Notes: a model not told the origin generated them from the letters alone. A stretch of DNA of 64,000 nt from Streptomyces canus (GCF_030815415.1 NZ_JAUSWW010000001.1:744001-808000), one strand, 5' to 3'. Numbered from the stretch's first letter, positions 42,852 through 53,327 are shown. Numbers and translations: made by a program.

Positions 42852-43526
42852 GCAATGCTCCTCTTGCTACAAAGTGTTGGCTCGCTGGTCCACTGACAAG
42901 GCCTGCCGGGATTCGCCAGCGCATGGACGAATGCCCCACCAACCACCGGCACAGAAAGCGCTCTCAGCAATTACACATGCTACTCCCACATCCTCACCTG
43001 CCTTTCCCTCTTGAGGACCCTTGCATTTCCCAAAGGAAAGTCATTGCACCGCATACCACTGCCCATGGACGTATTTCGAAGGGGCTCGGTTGACCAGGAA
43101 CTCGGGGAGTTCATGTGAAGAATTGGTGCATGCAAAGCTTCTGTCGCGGATGGCATCGCAGTCCAAGGGAGTTTCGGCACTGACCGAGATGGATTTTCGT
43201 GTCGTTGGAGCTGTTCATCAAGGAAGTCATGCCGACGTTCCAGTGAATCAAGGCTGTCCTCAGCGATGCGCAGGAGGCGGAAGCCGTGCAGCCAGGAGGC
43301 CGTAGCCGCGGTCGGCCAGCAGCGCGTCCGGCGCCGGCGCGGTCCGCCGACCAGCCCTGCAACCCCCGGAACCAGTCAAGCTCGTTCCTCGACCGCAGTT
43401 CCCCCCGTACTTGGTGGAGCGGATCCCAGACGCCGACTTCACTCCAGGCAGCCCGTCAGCGCCAGCAGGTCATGTGTCGACCGTGGTCCACTGCCGTCGC
43501 CCCAAGTACTCGTTACCGATCGCCCG
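42852..43526. other. AT-richer gap with possible transposase trace
   Basis: The base composition drops in GC between about 42930 and 43240, unlike neighbouring genes, hinting at foreign DNA. A minus-strand stretch near 43290-43330 (PDALLADRGYG) resembles the ADRGYD site of IS5-like transposases, and RLLRIAEDSLDSLERRHDFL lies nearby in another frame. Neither is an intact gene. Confidence 0.35.
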
Positions 43527-43900
43527 TCACCTCGGCTCCCGGGTACCGTCGTACTCCGCGTCCGGCGTTTCGGGCTCGAGGAGCCGGGCCCTGTCCAGGG
43601 TGAGCCCCACCTCAGCGCCCCCTCCCGGCCGCGTACGCGCGAAGACCGTGCCGCCGTGGGCCTCGGCGACGTCGCGGACGATGGCCAGGCCGAGCCCGGA
43701 GCCAGGCAGGGAACGGGCGGTGTCGGCACGGTAGAACCGGTCGAACACGCGAAGGGCGTCGGTGGCGTCGATGCCCGATCCGCGGTCGCGGACGGTGACC
43801 CGGCCCTGCCTTATGTGCAGCTCGATGAGGTCGTCGCCGTCGGCGTCGAACTTGGCGGCGTTGTCCAGCAGGTTGCCTACGGCCACCGGACAGGCCGGGG
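43527..43900 (-). pseudogene. Sensor histidine kinase, C-terminal ATPase-domain remnant
   Basis: The frame contains all the ATP-binding boxes of a histidine kinase: N box VGNLLDNAAKFDADG, G1 RDRGSGIDATD, F VFDRFYRAD, G2 GSGLGLAIVRDVAEAHGG. The upstream phosphoacceptor (H-box), HAMP and sensor regions are absent; the frame upstream switches abruptly to unrelated sequence. No response-regulator gene is next to it. It is about 120 residues of a gene that usually encodes 400-500. Confidence 0.75.
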
Positions 43901-43975
43901 CCTGCGACCTCCACCACAGCTTCGCTGAATGGGAGAGACGTGACGGGTGTCGCGGCCACGTGCCGCAGAGGCCGC

Positions 43976-44314
43976 TCAGAGGTGGTTGTCGAGGAACTTC
44001 CGTACCTCGGCGATGGTCATAGGCCCCGTGGCGTGCGCCACCGCCTCCCCCTCCTTCAGCAGGACGCAGGACGGGGCTCCGGTGATCCCGTATCGCTCGG
44101 TTGCGGCCGGACAACGCGTGATGTCGGTGCGGACGGCCGTCAGGCGGCCCGTGTAGTCGTCGGCGATGCCACCCACGACGAGGTCCATCACCCGGCAGGG
44201 CTCGATTGCCTTGGGCCATGTCCCGGTGAAGTATGCGAGGACCGGGACTTTGCTCATCCCGAGGATGAAATTGAACTCCGCGTCCTCACGGGGTCGGTGA
44301 ACCCGCTGCGCCAT
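43976..44314 (-). CDS. Thioredoxin-fold protein lacking the CxxC motif
   Basis: A 112-residue thioredoxin-like protein: VPVLAYFTGTWPKAIEPCRV (about 23-42), TAVRTDITRCPAATERYGIT and GAPSCVLLKEGEAVAHATGP, with the cis-Pro loop retained. The active site reads W-P-K-A-I-E-P-C instead of WCGPC: only the second Cys (C40) is kept. Dithiol reductase activity is therefore unlikely; a monothiol, sensing or chaperone role is possible. I have seen this variant as a Streptomyces group. ATG 44314 is preferred; an upstream ATG adds 6 residues. Confidence 0.82.
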   Translation of the reverse strand: MAQRVHRPREDAEFNFILGMSKVPVLAYFTGTWPKAIEPCRVMDLVVGGIADDYTGRLTAVRTDITRCPAATERYGITGAPSCVLLKEGEAVAHATGPMTIAEVRKFLDNHL

Positions 44315-44559
44315 GGAAGCTCCTGCCCTCACGTTCCGTCATTCCCTCCCCATCATCTCTCGCGCGGTGTGCCGGGCCGGCCCGGTCGGTCACCCAGCTG
44401 CAGCCCGCCGCGCGCCCGTGGGCAGCTCATGTCAGGACAGCGCCCTCCACGACAGCATCAAAGCCGTTCTCCAGGGCACAGCGGTCCAGATCAGCGACCA
44501 GATGCTCGACGAGCGGGCCGGTGCGCTTCATCCACCGGATCCAACGGCCGAAGAACGCG

Positions 44560-45720
44560 TCAGCTGACCCCGAGACCGACCGCCAGCGTCAGTTCGAGGA
44601 CCCGGTGTGGCGATGCGAGATCCGGAAACAGCTCCCGCAGCTGCGACATCCGGTACCGGACCGTCTGGGGATGGACGAACAGCGCCGCCGCCACCTCCTC
44701 CCGCCTGCCCTGGTGCAGCAGCCACGCCCGCAGCGTCTCCTCCAGCCGCCGTGCGGTCGCGGCAGGCAGGGTCCGCAGCGGTGCGAGGGCTCGGGCTCGC
44801 AGGTCTGCGAACGCGTCCGCGTCGGCGCTCAGCACGAGCTCGGGCAGGTGGTCCTCGGTGTCGCGAATGTCGGAGGAGAGCAGGCGCGCGCGTACGGCTC
44901 GTGCGTAGGAGGCGGATGTACGAGTCCATGGCCGGGGTGGGCCGACCACGGCGGTGCGGTCGGTCAGCTGCCGTAGGAGATGTGATCGGTCGGCGTCGGG
45001 GACGAGCAGCACACCGGTGGCGTCCGGCAGATCGTCGAGGACGAGGGTGTTCGGGTCGAGCGCGCGGTAGGCGGGCCGGGCCTGGGCGGCGGGCAGCAGG
45101 ACCGCGGTCAGCGAAACCGGAGGCTGCCACCCGGCCCGTTGGACAGAGGCCAGCAGCACGTCCGGGCTCGCGCCGGCGAGGAGGTCGCGGGCCAGGTGTT
45201 CCAGGTGGCGCTCCTGGTCCCTGCCCCGGGCGGCCAGTTCGTCGGCGTGGCCTGCGGCGCTCGCGGCGGAGAGCTCGTCGATGTAGGCGAAGGTCAGCTC
45301 GGCGAACTTGGCGACCTCGGCGGCGGGCAGGCCTGCGGGTACGGCACCCGCTGCCAGGCATCGCCAGGCCACGCGGGCGCCGACGCGGTAGGCGCTGAGC
45401 AGGGCGTCCATCGAACGGCCGTCGCGCACTTCGCCGCGGCCCAGTTCGTAGGCCGCGTCACCGGCGTCGCCGCCGGTGGCGTTCCCGCTCGCGAGGTCCA
45501 GGTAGTGTCCCAGGGCGGTGCGGACGGCTCGGCGGATGGTGGCGCCCATGTGGCCCGACAGGGCGTTGGCGTAGGGAGGGACCTCGTCGATGATCGCCTG
45601 GACGACCTCGTCGGCGGTGCTCTTCAGCGCGGCCCGAAGTGCGGTGACCGTCGTCTCGTCCAGGGCCAGTTCGCTGGCCCTTTGGGTTGCATGGCTCACG
45701 TTTCTATTCCCTGCGAACAA
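44560..45720 (-). CDS. PucR-family transcriptional regulator
   Basis: A 386-residue regulator: an N-terminal helical sensor (YELGRGEVRDGRSMDALLSA, YRVGARVAWRCLAAGAVPAG), a central GGDEF-like region and a C-terminal helix-turn-helix (RRLEETLRAWLLHQGRREEV, AAALFVHPQTVRYRMSQLRE, LFPDL). It matches the RsbRD-like/PucR type that often controls lipid or desaturase genes. It is divergent from the ferredoxin reductase-desaturase operon, with 66 bp between starts, and should control it. It might also be autoregulated. Confidence 0.92.
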   Translation of the reverse strand: MFAGNRNVSHATQRASELALDETTVTALRAALKSTADEVVQAIIDEVPPYANALSGHMGATIRRAVRTALGHYLDLASGNATGGDAGDAAYELGRGEVRDGRSMDALLSAYRVGARVAWRCLAAGAVPAGLPAAEVAKFAELTFAYIDELSAASAAGHADELAARGRDQERHLEHLARDLLAGASPDVLLASVQRAGWQPPVSLTAVLLPAAQARPAYRALDPNTLVLDDLPDATGVLLVPDADRSHLLRQLTDRTAVVGPPRPWTRTSASYARAVRARLLSSDIRDTEDHLPELVLSADADAFADLRARALAPLRTLPAATARRLEETLRAWLLHQGRREEVAAALFVHPQTVRYRMSQLRELFPDLASPHRVLELTLAVGLGVS

Positions 45721-45786
45721 TTCAGTCAGCCAGATTTACGTCCTACGGTCAGGACTTTACGCCTTGAGGCGCAGCAAGCTGGAGTC
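45721..45786. promoter_or_regulatory. Divergent promoter region, PucR gene / desaturase operon
   Basis: The 66-bp spacer contains an inverted repeat GTCCT-N6-AGGAC (45740-45744, 45751-45755) embedded in TTACGTCCT...AGGACTTTACG. It is placed to be the binding site of the PucR regulator for both directions; this is inferred from position only. Confidence 0.4.
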
Positions 45787-46842
45787 ATGACGAGTACAGC
45801 CCTCCGCAGCAGGGCGTGGAAACTGCTGGAGATGGTCACGACGCCGCTGCTGCCGTCGGACTACCTCGACCTGGTCAGTCCGCTGCGTGCGGGCGCTGAC
45901 CTGCGTGGGCGCATCGAGGCCGTGCACGCCGAGACGGGTGACGCCGCGACGATCGTGATCAGGCCGGGACGGGGCTGGCGCGGCCACACCGCCGGTCAGT
46001 ACGTGCGGATCGGGGTCGACGTCGACGGGGTCCGCCTGTGGCGTGCCTACTCCCTCACCTCGCCGACCAACCGCCAGGACGGCCGCGTCACGATCACCGT
46101 GAAGGCGATCCCGGACGGCAAGGTCAGCAACCACCTGGTCCGCAGAGCGAAACCGGGCACGCTGATCCACCTCGACCACCCGACCGGCGACTTCGTGCTG
46201 CCGCAGACCAAGCCCGCCAAGGTGCTCTACCTGACGGCCGGCAGCGGCATCACGCCCGTGATGGGGATGCTGCGCGACACCGAGTTCGACGACGTCGTCA
46301 TGGTCCACTGTGCGCCACAGCCGCACGACGTGATCTTCCGCAACGAACTGCACGACCTGGTCGCGGACAAGAAGCTGCGGCTCACCGAGGTACACACCGA
46401 CACCGACGGCATCCTCGACATCGCCCGACTCGACGAACTCGTGCCCGACTGGGCCGAGCGCGAGACCTGGGCCTGCGGGCCCGCGGGCCTGCTCGACGCC
46501 GCAGAAAAGCACTGGAGCGAGCACGGCGTCCACGAGCGCCTGCACACCGAACGTTTCCGCCCCAGCATCGTGGTCACCGGCGACGGCGGCGAGGTCACGT
46601 TCAGCGCCACCGGCAAGACCGTCGACGCGGACGGCGCCACGCCGTTGCTGGACGTCGGCGAGGGGGCCGGCGTGCTCATGCCCTCCGGGTGCCGCATGGG
46701 CATCTGCTTCGGCTGCGTCACACCGCTCAAGGCGGGCGCTGTCCGCGACCTGCGCACCGGCGAGATCACCGAGGCCGAACCGGGCGTCCTCATCCAGACC
46801 TGCGTGTCCGCCGCGGCGGGCCCCTGCGACATCGAACGGTAG
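45787..46842 (+). CDS. Ferredoxin reductase (FAD + 2Fe-2S), desaturase electron donor
   Basis: A 351-residue flavoprotein. The FAD site is R86-A-Y-S89 (LWRAYSL), the NAD(P)H site GSGITP (152-157) and CGPAGL near 230. A C-terminal plant-type 2Fe-2S cluster has Cys302, Cys307, Cys310 and Cys339 (SGCRMGICFGC and LIQTCVS). This architecture equals mycobacterial Rv3230c, which passes electrons to the acyl-CoA desaturase DesA3 (Rv3229c). The next gene, 8 bp downstream, is such a desaturase, so the pair works as one membrane-associated system. Confidence 0.93.
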   Translation: MTSTALRSRAWKLLEMVTTPLLPSDYLDLVSPLRAGADLRGRIEAVHAETGDAATIVIRPGRGWRGHTAGQYVRIGVDVDGVRLWRAYSLTSPTNRQDGRVTITVKAIPDGKVSNHLVRRAKPGTLIHLDHPTGDFVLPQTKPAKVLYLTAGSGITPVMGMLRDTEFDDVVMVHCAPQPHDVIFRNELHDLVADKKLRLTEVHTDTDGILDIARLDELVPDWAERETWACGPAGLLDAAEKHWSEHGVHERLHTERFRPSIVVTGDGGEVTFSATGKTVDADGATPLLDVGEGAGVLMPSGCRMGICFGCVTPLKAGAVRDLRTGEITEAEPGVLIQTCVSAAAGPCDIER

Positions 46843-46849
46843 GAGCACC

Positions 46850-47986
46850 GTGACCGCCATCGACCCCACCGCCCACCTGACCGCCGAGCAGATCGAAGAG
46901 CTCGGCCGCGAGCTGGACGCGATCCGCGACGAGGTGATCGCCGACCGCGGCGAGAAAGACGCCGCCTACATCCGTAAGGTCATCTCGGCGCAGCGCACGC
47001 TCGAGCTGGTCAGCAGGGGCGTGCTGCTGTTCTCCATCTTCCCGCCCGCGTGGGTGCTCGGCACCGCCGGCCTGTCCGTGGCGAAGATCATGGACAACAT
47101 GGAGATCGGCCACAACATCCTGCACGGCCAGTGGGACTGGATGCGGGACCCGAAGATCCACTCCACCACCTGGGAATGGGATCACGTCTCGCCGGCCGAC
47201 CAGTGGAAGCACTCGCACAACGAGCTGCACCACACGTACACCAACGTGATCGGCAAGGACAACGACCTCGGCTACGGCATCATGCGCGTCGACGAGGACC
47301 AGAAGTGGCACCCCTTCCACCTCGGCCAGCCGCTGTGGAACTTCCTCAACGCCTGCTTCTTCGAGTACGGCATCGCCGCGTACGACCTGGAGCTCGGCAA
47401 GAACCTGAACAAGCGCCGCCGCAAGAACCCGGAGTTCCGCGCGCGGGCCAAGGCCGTGGGCCGCAAGATCCGCAAGCAGGTGCTCAAGGACTACGTGATC
47501 CACCCGCTGCTGTCGGGCCCCTCGTTCCTCCCCACGCTCGCCGCCACGTTCACCGCGAACCTGGTCCGCAACGTCTGGTCCCACTCGGTGATCATGTGCG
47601 GGCACTTCCCCGAGGGCGTACAGGTCTTCGAGCGGCGCTCCATCAAGGGCGAGACACGCGGCCAGTGGTACCTGCGCCAGATGATGGGCTCGGCGAACAT
47701 CAGCGGCAGCAAGGCCATGCACTTCATGACCGGCAACCTCTCGCACCAGATCGAGCACCACCTGTTCCCGGACCTGCCCAGCAACCGGTACGCCGAGGTC
47801 GCGGTGAAGGTACGCGCACTGTTCGAGAAGTACGAGCTGGACTACGTCACCGGCCCGCTACCCAAGCAGGTGTTCTCCGCGTGGCACAGGGTCGTCCGGC
47901 TCTCCCTGCCGAACAAGCCGAACAAGCCGAACAACAAGCCCACGGTCAAGACACCGGACCGCGAGCCGGAACTCGTCGCCGTCTGA
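46850..47986 (+). CDS. Acyl-CoA/fatty acid desaturase (DesA3-like)
   Basis: A 378-residue membrane desaturase of the di-iron type. The three histidine boxes are HNILH (88-92), HNELHH (123-128) and HQIEHH (299-304). Hydrophobic segments occur at about 55-80 and 225-250. It introduces a double bond (delta-9 by analogy with DesA3) into long-chain acyl-CoA, with electrons from the reductase encoded 8 bp upstream. The C-terminus ends in an Asn-Lys-Pro repeat (PNKPNKPNNKP), from a 9-bp tandem repeat near 47911-47940. Control by the divergent PucR-type gene is likely. Confidence 0.93.
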   Translation: MTAIDPTAHLTAEQIEELGRELDAIRDEVIADRGEKDAAYIRKVISAQRTLELVSRGVLLFSIFPPAWVLGTAGLSVAKIMDNMEIGHNILHGQWDWMRDPKIHSTTWEWDHVSPADQWKHSHNELHHTYTNVIGKDNDLGYGIMRVDEDQKWHPFHLGQPLWNFLNACFFEYGIAAYDLELGKNLNKRRRKNPEFRARAKAVGRKIRKQVLKDYVIHPLLSGPSFLPTLAATFTANLVRNVWSHSVIMCGHFPEGVQVFERRSIKGETRGQWYLRQMMGSANISGSKAMHFMTGNLSHQIEHHLFPDLPSNRYAEVAVKVRALFEKYELDYVTGPLPKQVFSAWHRVVRLSLPNKPNKPNNKPTVKTPDREPELVAV

Positions 47987-48319
47987 TTCCCGGAATCGGT
48001 CCAGACCTCTCAGCCGTCCCGGCGCCACCGCCAGCTCCGGTGGGATCCGTTACGGACGGTGGGCGACCGCGGCATCAGACCGCACGGCACGGGATCCAGG
48101 GCAGCCGGCGTCCGGCCTCGCTGCCGCCTGGACGTGCGCCAGAAGCTCAACACAGCCCCCGGCGAGGTGCTGTACTGCGCTGACCAGCCATGGTCGGGCC
48201 AGTAGCCGGGGGCGCACGCGCACTTGGATCGCCGACCGCACTGCTGCCAAGGTGAGCGGGTGCGCCGACCGCGAGTGCAGCACTACTGGGCCCGCGTCGA
48301 CGGAGACCAGGGCCCGCCG
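47987..48319. other. Intergenic, no gene seen
   Basis: No coding sequence recognised after the desaturase. The terminator of the operon should lie here, but no strong stem-loop is obvious. Confidence 0.3.
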
Positions 48320-48740
48320 CCCGTCCCCTCTCCGGGGCACGAGCCTGGCGGCAGGCTTCGCTTCCGGAGACCGAATCCGGGAACAGCCATCTGCCGGACA
48401 CGACGGCACCGGACGGCGAGCTCATCGTGGGAAGGCGGGCCGGCTCGCGTTCGAGCGTCCCAGCCGCGCCTGCACCGCCGCGGTGCAGCCGCGGCCCGCG
48501 CTGCCGTCGCGCTCCCACCCACCTGATCGCGTTCGGCCAACTGCGCCTGAACGGCCAGGACCTCACCGGCCGCCCCTTCAGCGAACGCTACGCCGCCCTG
48601 CAGGCGTGGGTCCTCAAGCACGGCCCGGCGCCGCCTCGGTCACTGTGCCCGACCCCCCACCGCCCCGGAGCAGGCGGCCGCGCGGCTCGCCGACCACACC
48701 ACCGACGGCATCGAAAGCCCAGCTCGACACCGTTTGTGAG
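48320..48740 (+). pseudogene. ATP-dependent DNA ligase, internal remnant
   Basis: Segments in shifting frames match the adenylation domain of actinobacterial ATP-dependent DNA ligases in order: RGTSLAAGFASG, LPDTTAPDGELIV, WEGGPARVRASQPRLHRRGA then THLIAFGQLRLNGQDLTGRP and FSERYAALQAWV. Normal proteins read LPDGTVLDGELIVWEGGRLAFERL...FDLLRLNGxDLTGRPYxERR. At least two frameshifts occur, and the Lys-containing KxDG motif is absent. It sits between the desaturase and XRE genes and is non-functional. Confidence 0.6.
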
Positions 48741-48748
48741 AACGACGG

Positions 48749-49645
48749 TCAGGGTGACGTGTGGGGCATTTCCCGGCCGGGCGCGGCTACGGGCGCGGTC
48801 ATGTCGAGCAGCGTCATGGCGTCGTGGTCGGGTGTGCCGGGTTCGGCGGTGTAGACGCCGATGCGCTGACCGGGAGTTCCTTCCAGATGCATGGACTGGG
48901 AGGTGAGCGTGACCGTGCCGACGCGGGGATGCTGAAAGGTCTTCTGCGCGGGCTTGCGGCCGGTGACCTCGTAACGCTCCCACAGCCGGGCGAAGTCGGG
49001 GCTCTTGAGCAGCAGCTCGCCGACGAGGTTGGTCAGGTCAGGCGCGTCGGGGGCAGTGCCGGCGACAGCGCGCAGCCGGGCGACGCAACCCCTGATCTGG
49101 CGGTCCCAGTCGCCGAAGAGATCCCGCGCGGCCGGGTGCAGGAAGAGGTAACGGGCCAGGTTGCGATGCTTGGCCGGCCAGTCCTCCAGGCCCGCGTACA
49201 GGGCGAGGCCGCCCGGGTTCCAGGCCAGCATCTCCATGCTGCGACTGATGACGTAGACCGGGTTGGGCCGCAGCGACTCCAGCAGCAGCTTCAGGTGGGG
49301 GCGCACGGTGCGGCTCGGGGCCGGCGGCGGCTCGGGAGCGTAGCGGGCCGCACGGGTGGCGAGTTCACGCAGGTGCTGGTGCTCCTGGTCGTCCATGTGC
49401 AGAGCGCGGGCGAGCGAGTCGAGGACTGCGGGACTGGGGCGGGTCTCCTTGCCGCGTTCCAGGCGCACGTAGTAGTCGATGCTGATCCCGGCGAGGGTGG
49501 CCAGCTCCTCGCGGCGCAGGCCGGGGGTGCGGCGAATGCCGGCGCCGACGGTGAGGCCGACCTGTTCGGGATTGGTCTGGGTGCGGCGGGCGCGCAGGAA
49601 GCGGCCCAGCTCGGCGCCCTCGCTGTGCGCGCTCGTCGATGCCAT
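48749..49645 (-). CDS. XRE-family regulator with MmyB-like domain
   Basis: A 298-residue regulator. The HTH region is GLRREELATLAGISIDYYVR with LERGKETRPS, and the MmyB-like sensor domain has YVISRSMEMLAWNPGGLALY and FLHPAARDLFGDWDRQIRGC. It is of the same type as the protein at 1003. It is divergent from the first of three oxidoreductase genes (49867-52826) with a 221-bp spacer, and is their likely regulator. ATG 49645 is preferred; GTG/ATG codons slightly upstream add only 5 residues. Confidence 0.92.
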   Translation of the reverse strand: MASTSAHSEGAELGRFLRARRTQTNPEQVGLTVGAGIRRTPGLRREELATLAGISIDYYVRLERGKETRPSPAVLDSLARALHMDDQEHQHLRELATRAARYAPEPPPAPSRTVRPHLKLLLESLRPNPVYVISRSMEMLAWNPGGLALYAGLEDWPAKHRNLARYLFLHPAARDLFGDWDRQIRGCVARLRAVAGTAPDAPDLTNLVGELLLKSPDFARLWERYEVTGRKPAQKTFQHPRVGTVTLTSQSMHLEGTPGQRIGVYTAEPGTPDHDAMTLLDMTAPVAAPGREMPHTSP

Positions 49646-49851
49646 GACTCCCAGTCTCACCCGCCGGGCACCCGGTTCGCGGGCGGGAGGGGGGCCCTGT
49701 CGTTACCCCCGAAGAGCCCGCCCTGCCACAGCGGAGCAATCCGGGCGAAGGTGAATGAGGAAGACGCCGGCCCCCTCGGCGGCCGCCCGGGCTTCGACCG
49801 GCACGACCTCTGCCGGACCGGGTGAGAGCGAGAGGCCAGGCAACACCATGA

Positions 49852-50844
<993 letters not shown>

Positions 50845-50907
50845 CCCGCCCCGGCCCGCCGCGCTACGCGTGGCGACCCCGCCCCTCGTTTTGGAGAAAC
50901 ACCTTTC

Positions 50908-51936
50908 ATGCGTGCAGCAGTGATGTACGGAGCCGGAGACGTCCGCGTCGAGGACCGGCCCGACCCGAAAATCGTCCAGCCGACCGACGCGGTGGTGCGC
51001 ACGCTGGCCGCGTGTGTGTGCGGCAGCGACCTGTGGCCCTACCAGTCGATGTCCGTCACCGACGCCGGCCGCCCCATGGGCCACGAGTTCCTCGGCCTCG
51101 TGGAGGAGACCGGCGCGGACGTGACCGGCCTCAAGGCCGGTGATCTGGTCGTCGCCCCGTTCACCTACAGCGACAACACCTGCGACTACTGCGCCAAGGG
51201 CCTGCACATCTCGTGCCGCAACGGCGGCCGGTACGGCTTCGGCGGCGTGGACGGCGGGCAGGGCGAAGCCGTCCGCGTCCCGTACGCGGACGGCACCCTG
51301 GTGAAGCTGCCGGTGGCCGCCGACTCCGCGCTGCTGCCGTCGCTGCTGGCGCTCTCCGACGTGATGACCACCGGCCACCACGGCGCCGTCACCGCAGGGC
51401 TCGGCCGCGGCGACACGGTGCTGGTCGTCGGGGACGGCGCGGTCGGCCTGTGCGCCGTGATCGCCGCCAAGCGGCTCGGCGCCGGGCGGATCGTGCTCGC
51501 CGGCCGCCACGAAGCCCGCACCAGCCTGGGCCGCGAGTTCGGCGCCACCGACGTGGTCGCCGAGCGCGGCGAGGAGGGCATCGCCCGCATCCGCGAGCTG
51601 ACCGGTGGCGTGGACAAGGTGATCGAGGCGGTCGGCACCCGCCAGGCCCTCGACACCGCGCTCGGGGCGGTCCTGGACGGCGGCACCATCAGCCGCCTGG
51701 GCGTCCCCCAGTACGAGCAGGGACCGATCGGCCCGGCCGAGTTCCTGCGCAACATCACCCTGACCGGCGGCGCCAGCCCCGCCCGCGCCTACATCGAGCA
51801 GCTGCTGCCTGACGTCCTGGACGGCACCATCACCCCCGGCCGCGTCTTCGACCAGGCATTCACCCTCGACCGGACACCGGACGCCTACCGGGCCATGACC
51901 GACCGCCAGGTCCTCAAGGCCCTCATCCGCCCCTGA
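50908..51936 (+). CDS. Zinc-dependent alcohol dehydrogenase
   Basis: A 342-residue medium-chain dehydrogenase with catalytic zinc ligands: Cys in [12 protein letters not shown], the [12 protein letters not shown] motif, and a structural-zinc-like loop [12 protein letters not shown] that has only three cysteines. The NAD(P) motif is [15 protein letters not shown] with a following R, suggesting NADP preference. It lies 63 bp after the aldo/keto reductase and 38 bp before the next, in one operon. The loss of one Cys in the structural loop fits the Streptomyces subgroup. The substrate is unknown. Confidence 0.92.
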   Translation: MRAAVMYGAGDVRVEDRPDPKIVQPTDAVVRTLAACVCGSDLWPYQSMSVTDAGRPMGHEFLGLVEETGADVTGLKAGDLVVAPFTYSDNTCDYCAKGLHISCRNGGRYGFGGVDGGQGEAVRVPYADGTLVKLPVAADSALLPSLLALSDVMTTGHHGAVTAGLGRGDTVLVVGDGAVGLCAVIAAKRLGAGRIVLAGRHEARTSLGREFGATDVVAERGEEGIARIRELTGGVDKVIEAVGTRQALDTALGAVLDGGTISRLGVPQYEQGPIGPAEFLRNITLTGGASPARAYIEQLLPDVLDGTITPGRVFDQAFTLDRTPDAYRAMTDRQVLKALIRP

Positions 51937-51974
51937 CCACCGGCCCCCGCCCTCGAGCGAAGGACTTCCCGCTC

Positions 51975-52826
51975 ATGCAGACCGTCACCCTCAACAACGG
52001 CGTCGAGATGCCGATCCTCGGCTTCGGCGTCTACCAGATCCCCGCCCAGGACACCGAGCGCGCCGTCTCCGAGGCACTGGCCGCCGGCTACCGCCTGCTG
52101 GACACCGCCGCCGCCTACGGCAACGAGGAAGCCGTCGGCCGCGCCATCAAGTCCAGCGGCATCCCGCGCGAGGAACTGTTCGTCACCACCAAGCTGTGGG
52201 TCCAGGACGCCCCCGCCGAGGACAACACCCGCCGCGCGTTCGAGACGTCCCTCAATAAGCTGGGCCTGGACCATCTCGACCTGTACCTAATGCACCAGCC
52301 CTTCGGCGACGTCTACGGCCAGTGGCGCGCCATGGAGGCCGTCACCCACGAAGGCCTGACGAAGGCGATCGGGGTCGCCAACTTCTACCCCGACCGGCTG
52401 ATCGACCTGATCATCAACAACGAGATCACCCCGCAGGTCAACCAGATCGAGACTCACCCCTTCTTCCAGCGCGCCGACTACCAGGACCTCATGCGCGACC
52501 ACGGGGTGCAGATCCAGTCCTGGGGCGGCTTCGCCGAAGGCAGGAACGACCTGTTCACCAACCCGCTGCTCACCGAGATCGGGAAGGCATACGACAAGTC
52601 CGTCGCCCAGGTCGTCCTGCGCTGGCTCACCCAGCGCGGCGTCGTCGCCATCCCCAAGTCCGTACGTGCCGAGCGCATGGCCCAGAACATCGACGTCTTC
52701 GACTTCGAGCTCACCGACGAGCAGATGATCCAGATCGCCACCCTCGACACCAGCAGCTCCCTGTTCTTCGACCACCACGACCCCGAAATGGTCACCTGGC
52801 TCGCAGGACGCCGCCTGGACAGCTGA
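51975..52826 (+). CDS. Aldo/keto reductase (2,5-diketo-D-gluconate reductase type)
   Basis: A 283-residue aldo/keto reductase of the AKR5 group. D43 and Y48 are in [13 protein letters not shown]73 in VTTKLWVQD, and the His is in [29 protein letters not shown] near the C-terminus binds NADPH. It reduces aldehydes or ketones. It is third in the operon, 38 bp after the alcohol dehydrogenase, and is followed by a flavodoxin remnant that was probably the fourth member. Confidence 0.93.
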   Translation: MQTVTLNNGVEMPILGFGVYQIPAQDTERAVSEALAAGYRLLDTAAAYGNEEAVGRAIKSSGIPREELFVTTKLWVQDAPAEDNTRRAFETSLNKLGLDHLDLYLMHQPFGDVYGQWRAMEAVTHEGLTKAIGVANFYPDRLIDLIINNEITPQVNQIETHPFFQRADYQDLMRDHGVQIQSWGGFAEGRNDLFTNPLLTEIGKAYDKSVAQVVLRWLTQRGVVAIPKSVRAERMAQNIDVFDFELTDEQMIQIATLDTSSSLFFDHHDPEMVTWLAGRRLDS

Positions 52827-52971
52827 ACGCCTCACTCACTGCCCCTCGCCGACTGCGGGTGCCCTGAAGCGAATGCCCGAGGCACCCGCCCGGCTTCCAT
52901 CGTTCACCGGGAGCCGACCACCATGATCACGCCGCAGCACCACGGCGCCCCGTTCTGCGCGGCGCGCTGCT

Positions 52972-53155
52972 CGCCCGGGCGAGAACTACTACTACGGCGG
53001 CCGTACCAACCTGGCGATCGGCAACACCAAGGCTCTCGCCGAGAAGGTCGCCAGCCGCATCATCTGCGACACCCACCGCGTCCAAGCCGCCGCCCCCTAC
53101 CCGCACGACTACGACGCGACGGTCCAGCGCAACGCCGTCGGCGGGGACGGCGGCA
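52972..53155 (+). pseudogene. Flavodoxin, N-terminal remnant
   Basis: The plus frame reads ARPGENYYYGGRTNLAIGNT, KALAEKVASRIICDTHRVQA and PYPHDYDATVQRNAVGG, matching the N-terminal FMN-phosphate loop of small flavodoxins found beside aldo/keto reductases (AYFSRxGENYYYGGR...NTxxLA). The rest of the domain is absent and the frame degrades after about 53155. It was probably the fourth gene of the operon. Confidence 0.65.
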
Positions 53156-53327
53156 CAGAAGCTGGAGCGGCGAGGTCACCGGAGTGCTGGTGCCCCGGCG
53201 ACTTTGCTGCTCGGCCGCTCCGATGCCAACGCACAAGTGCGACTGATCGGCCGCACCACGCCGCTGCGTACGGCGGACCGTCGTGACCTCGACCGGCAAC
53301 TGATCCCGATCCCGCCACGAGACCGGC

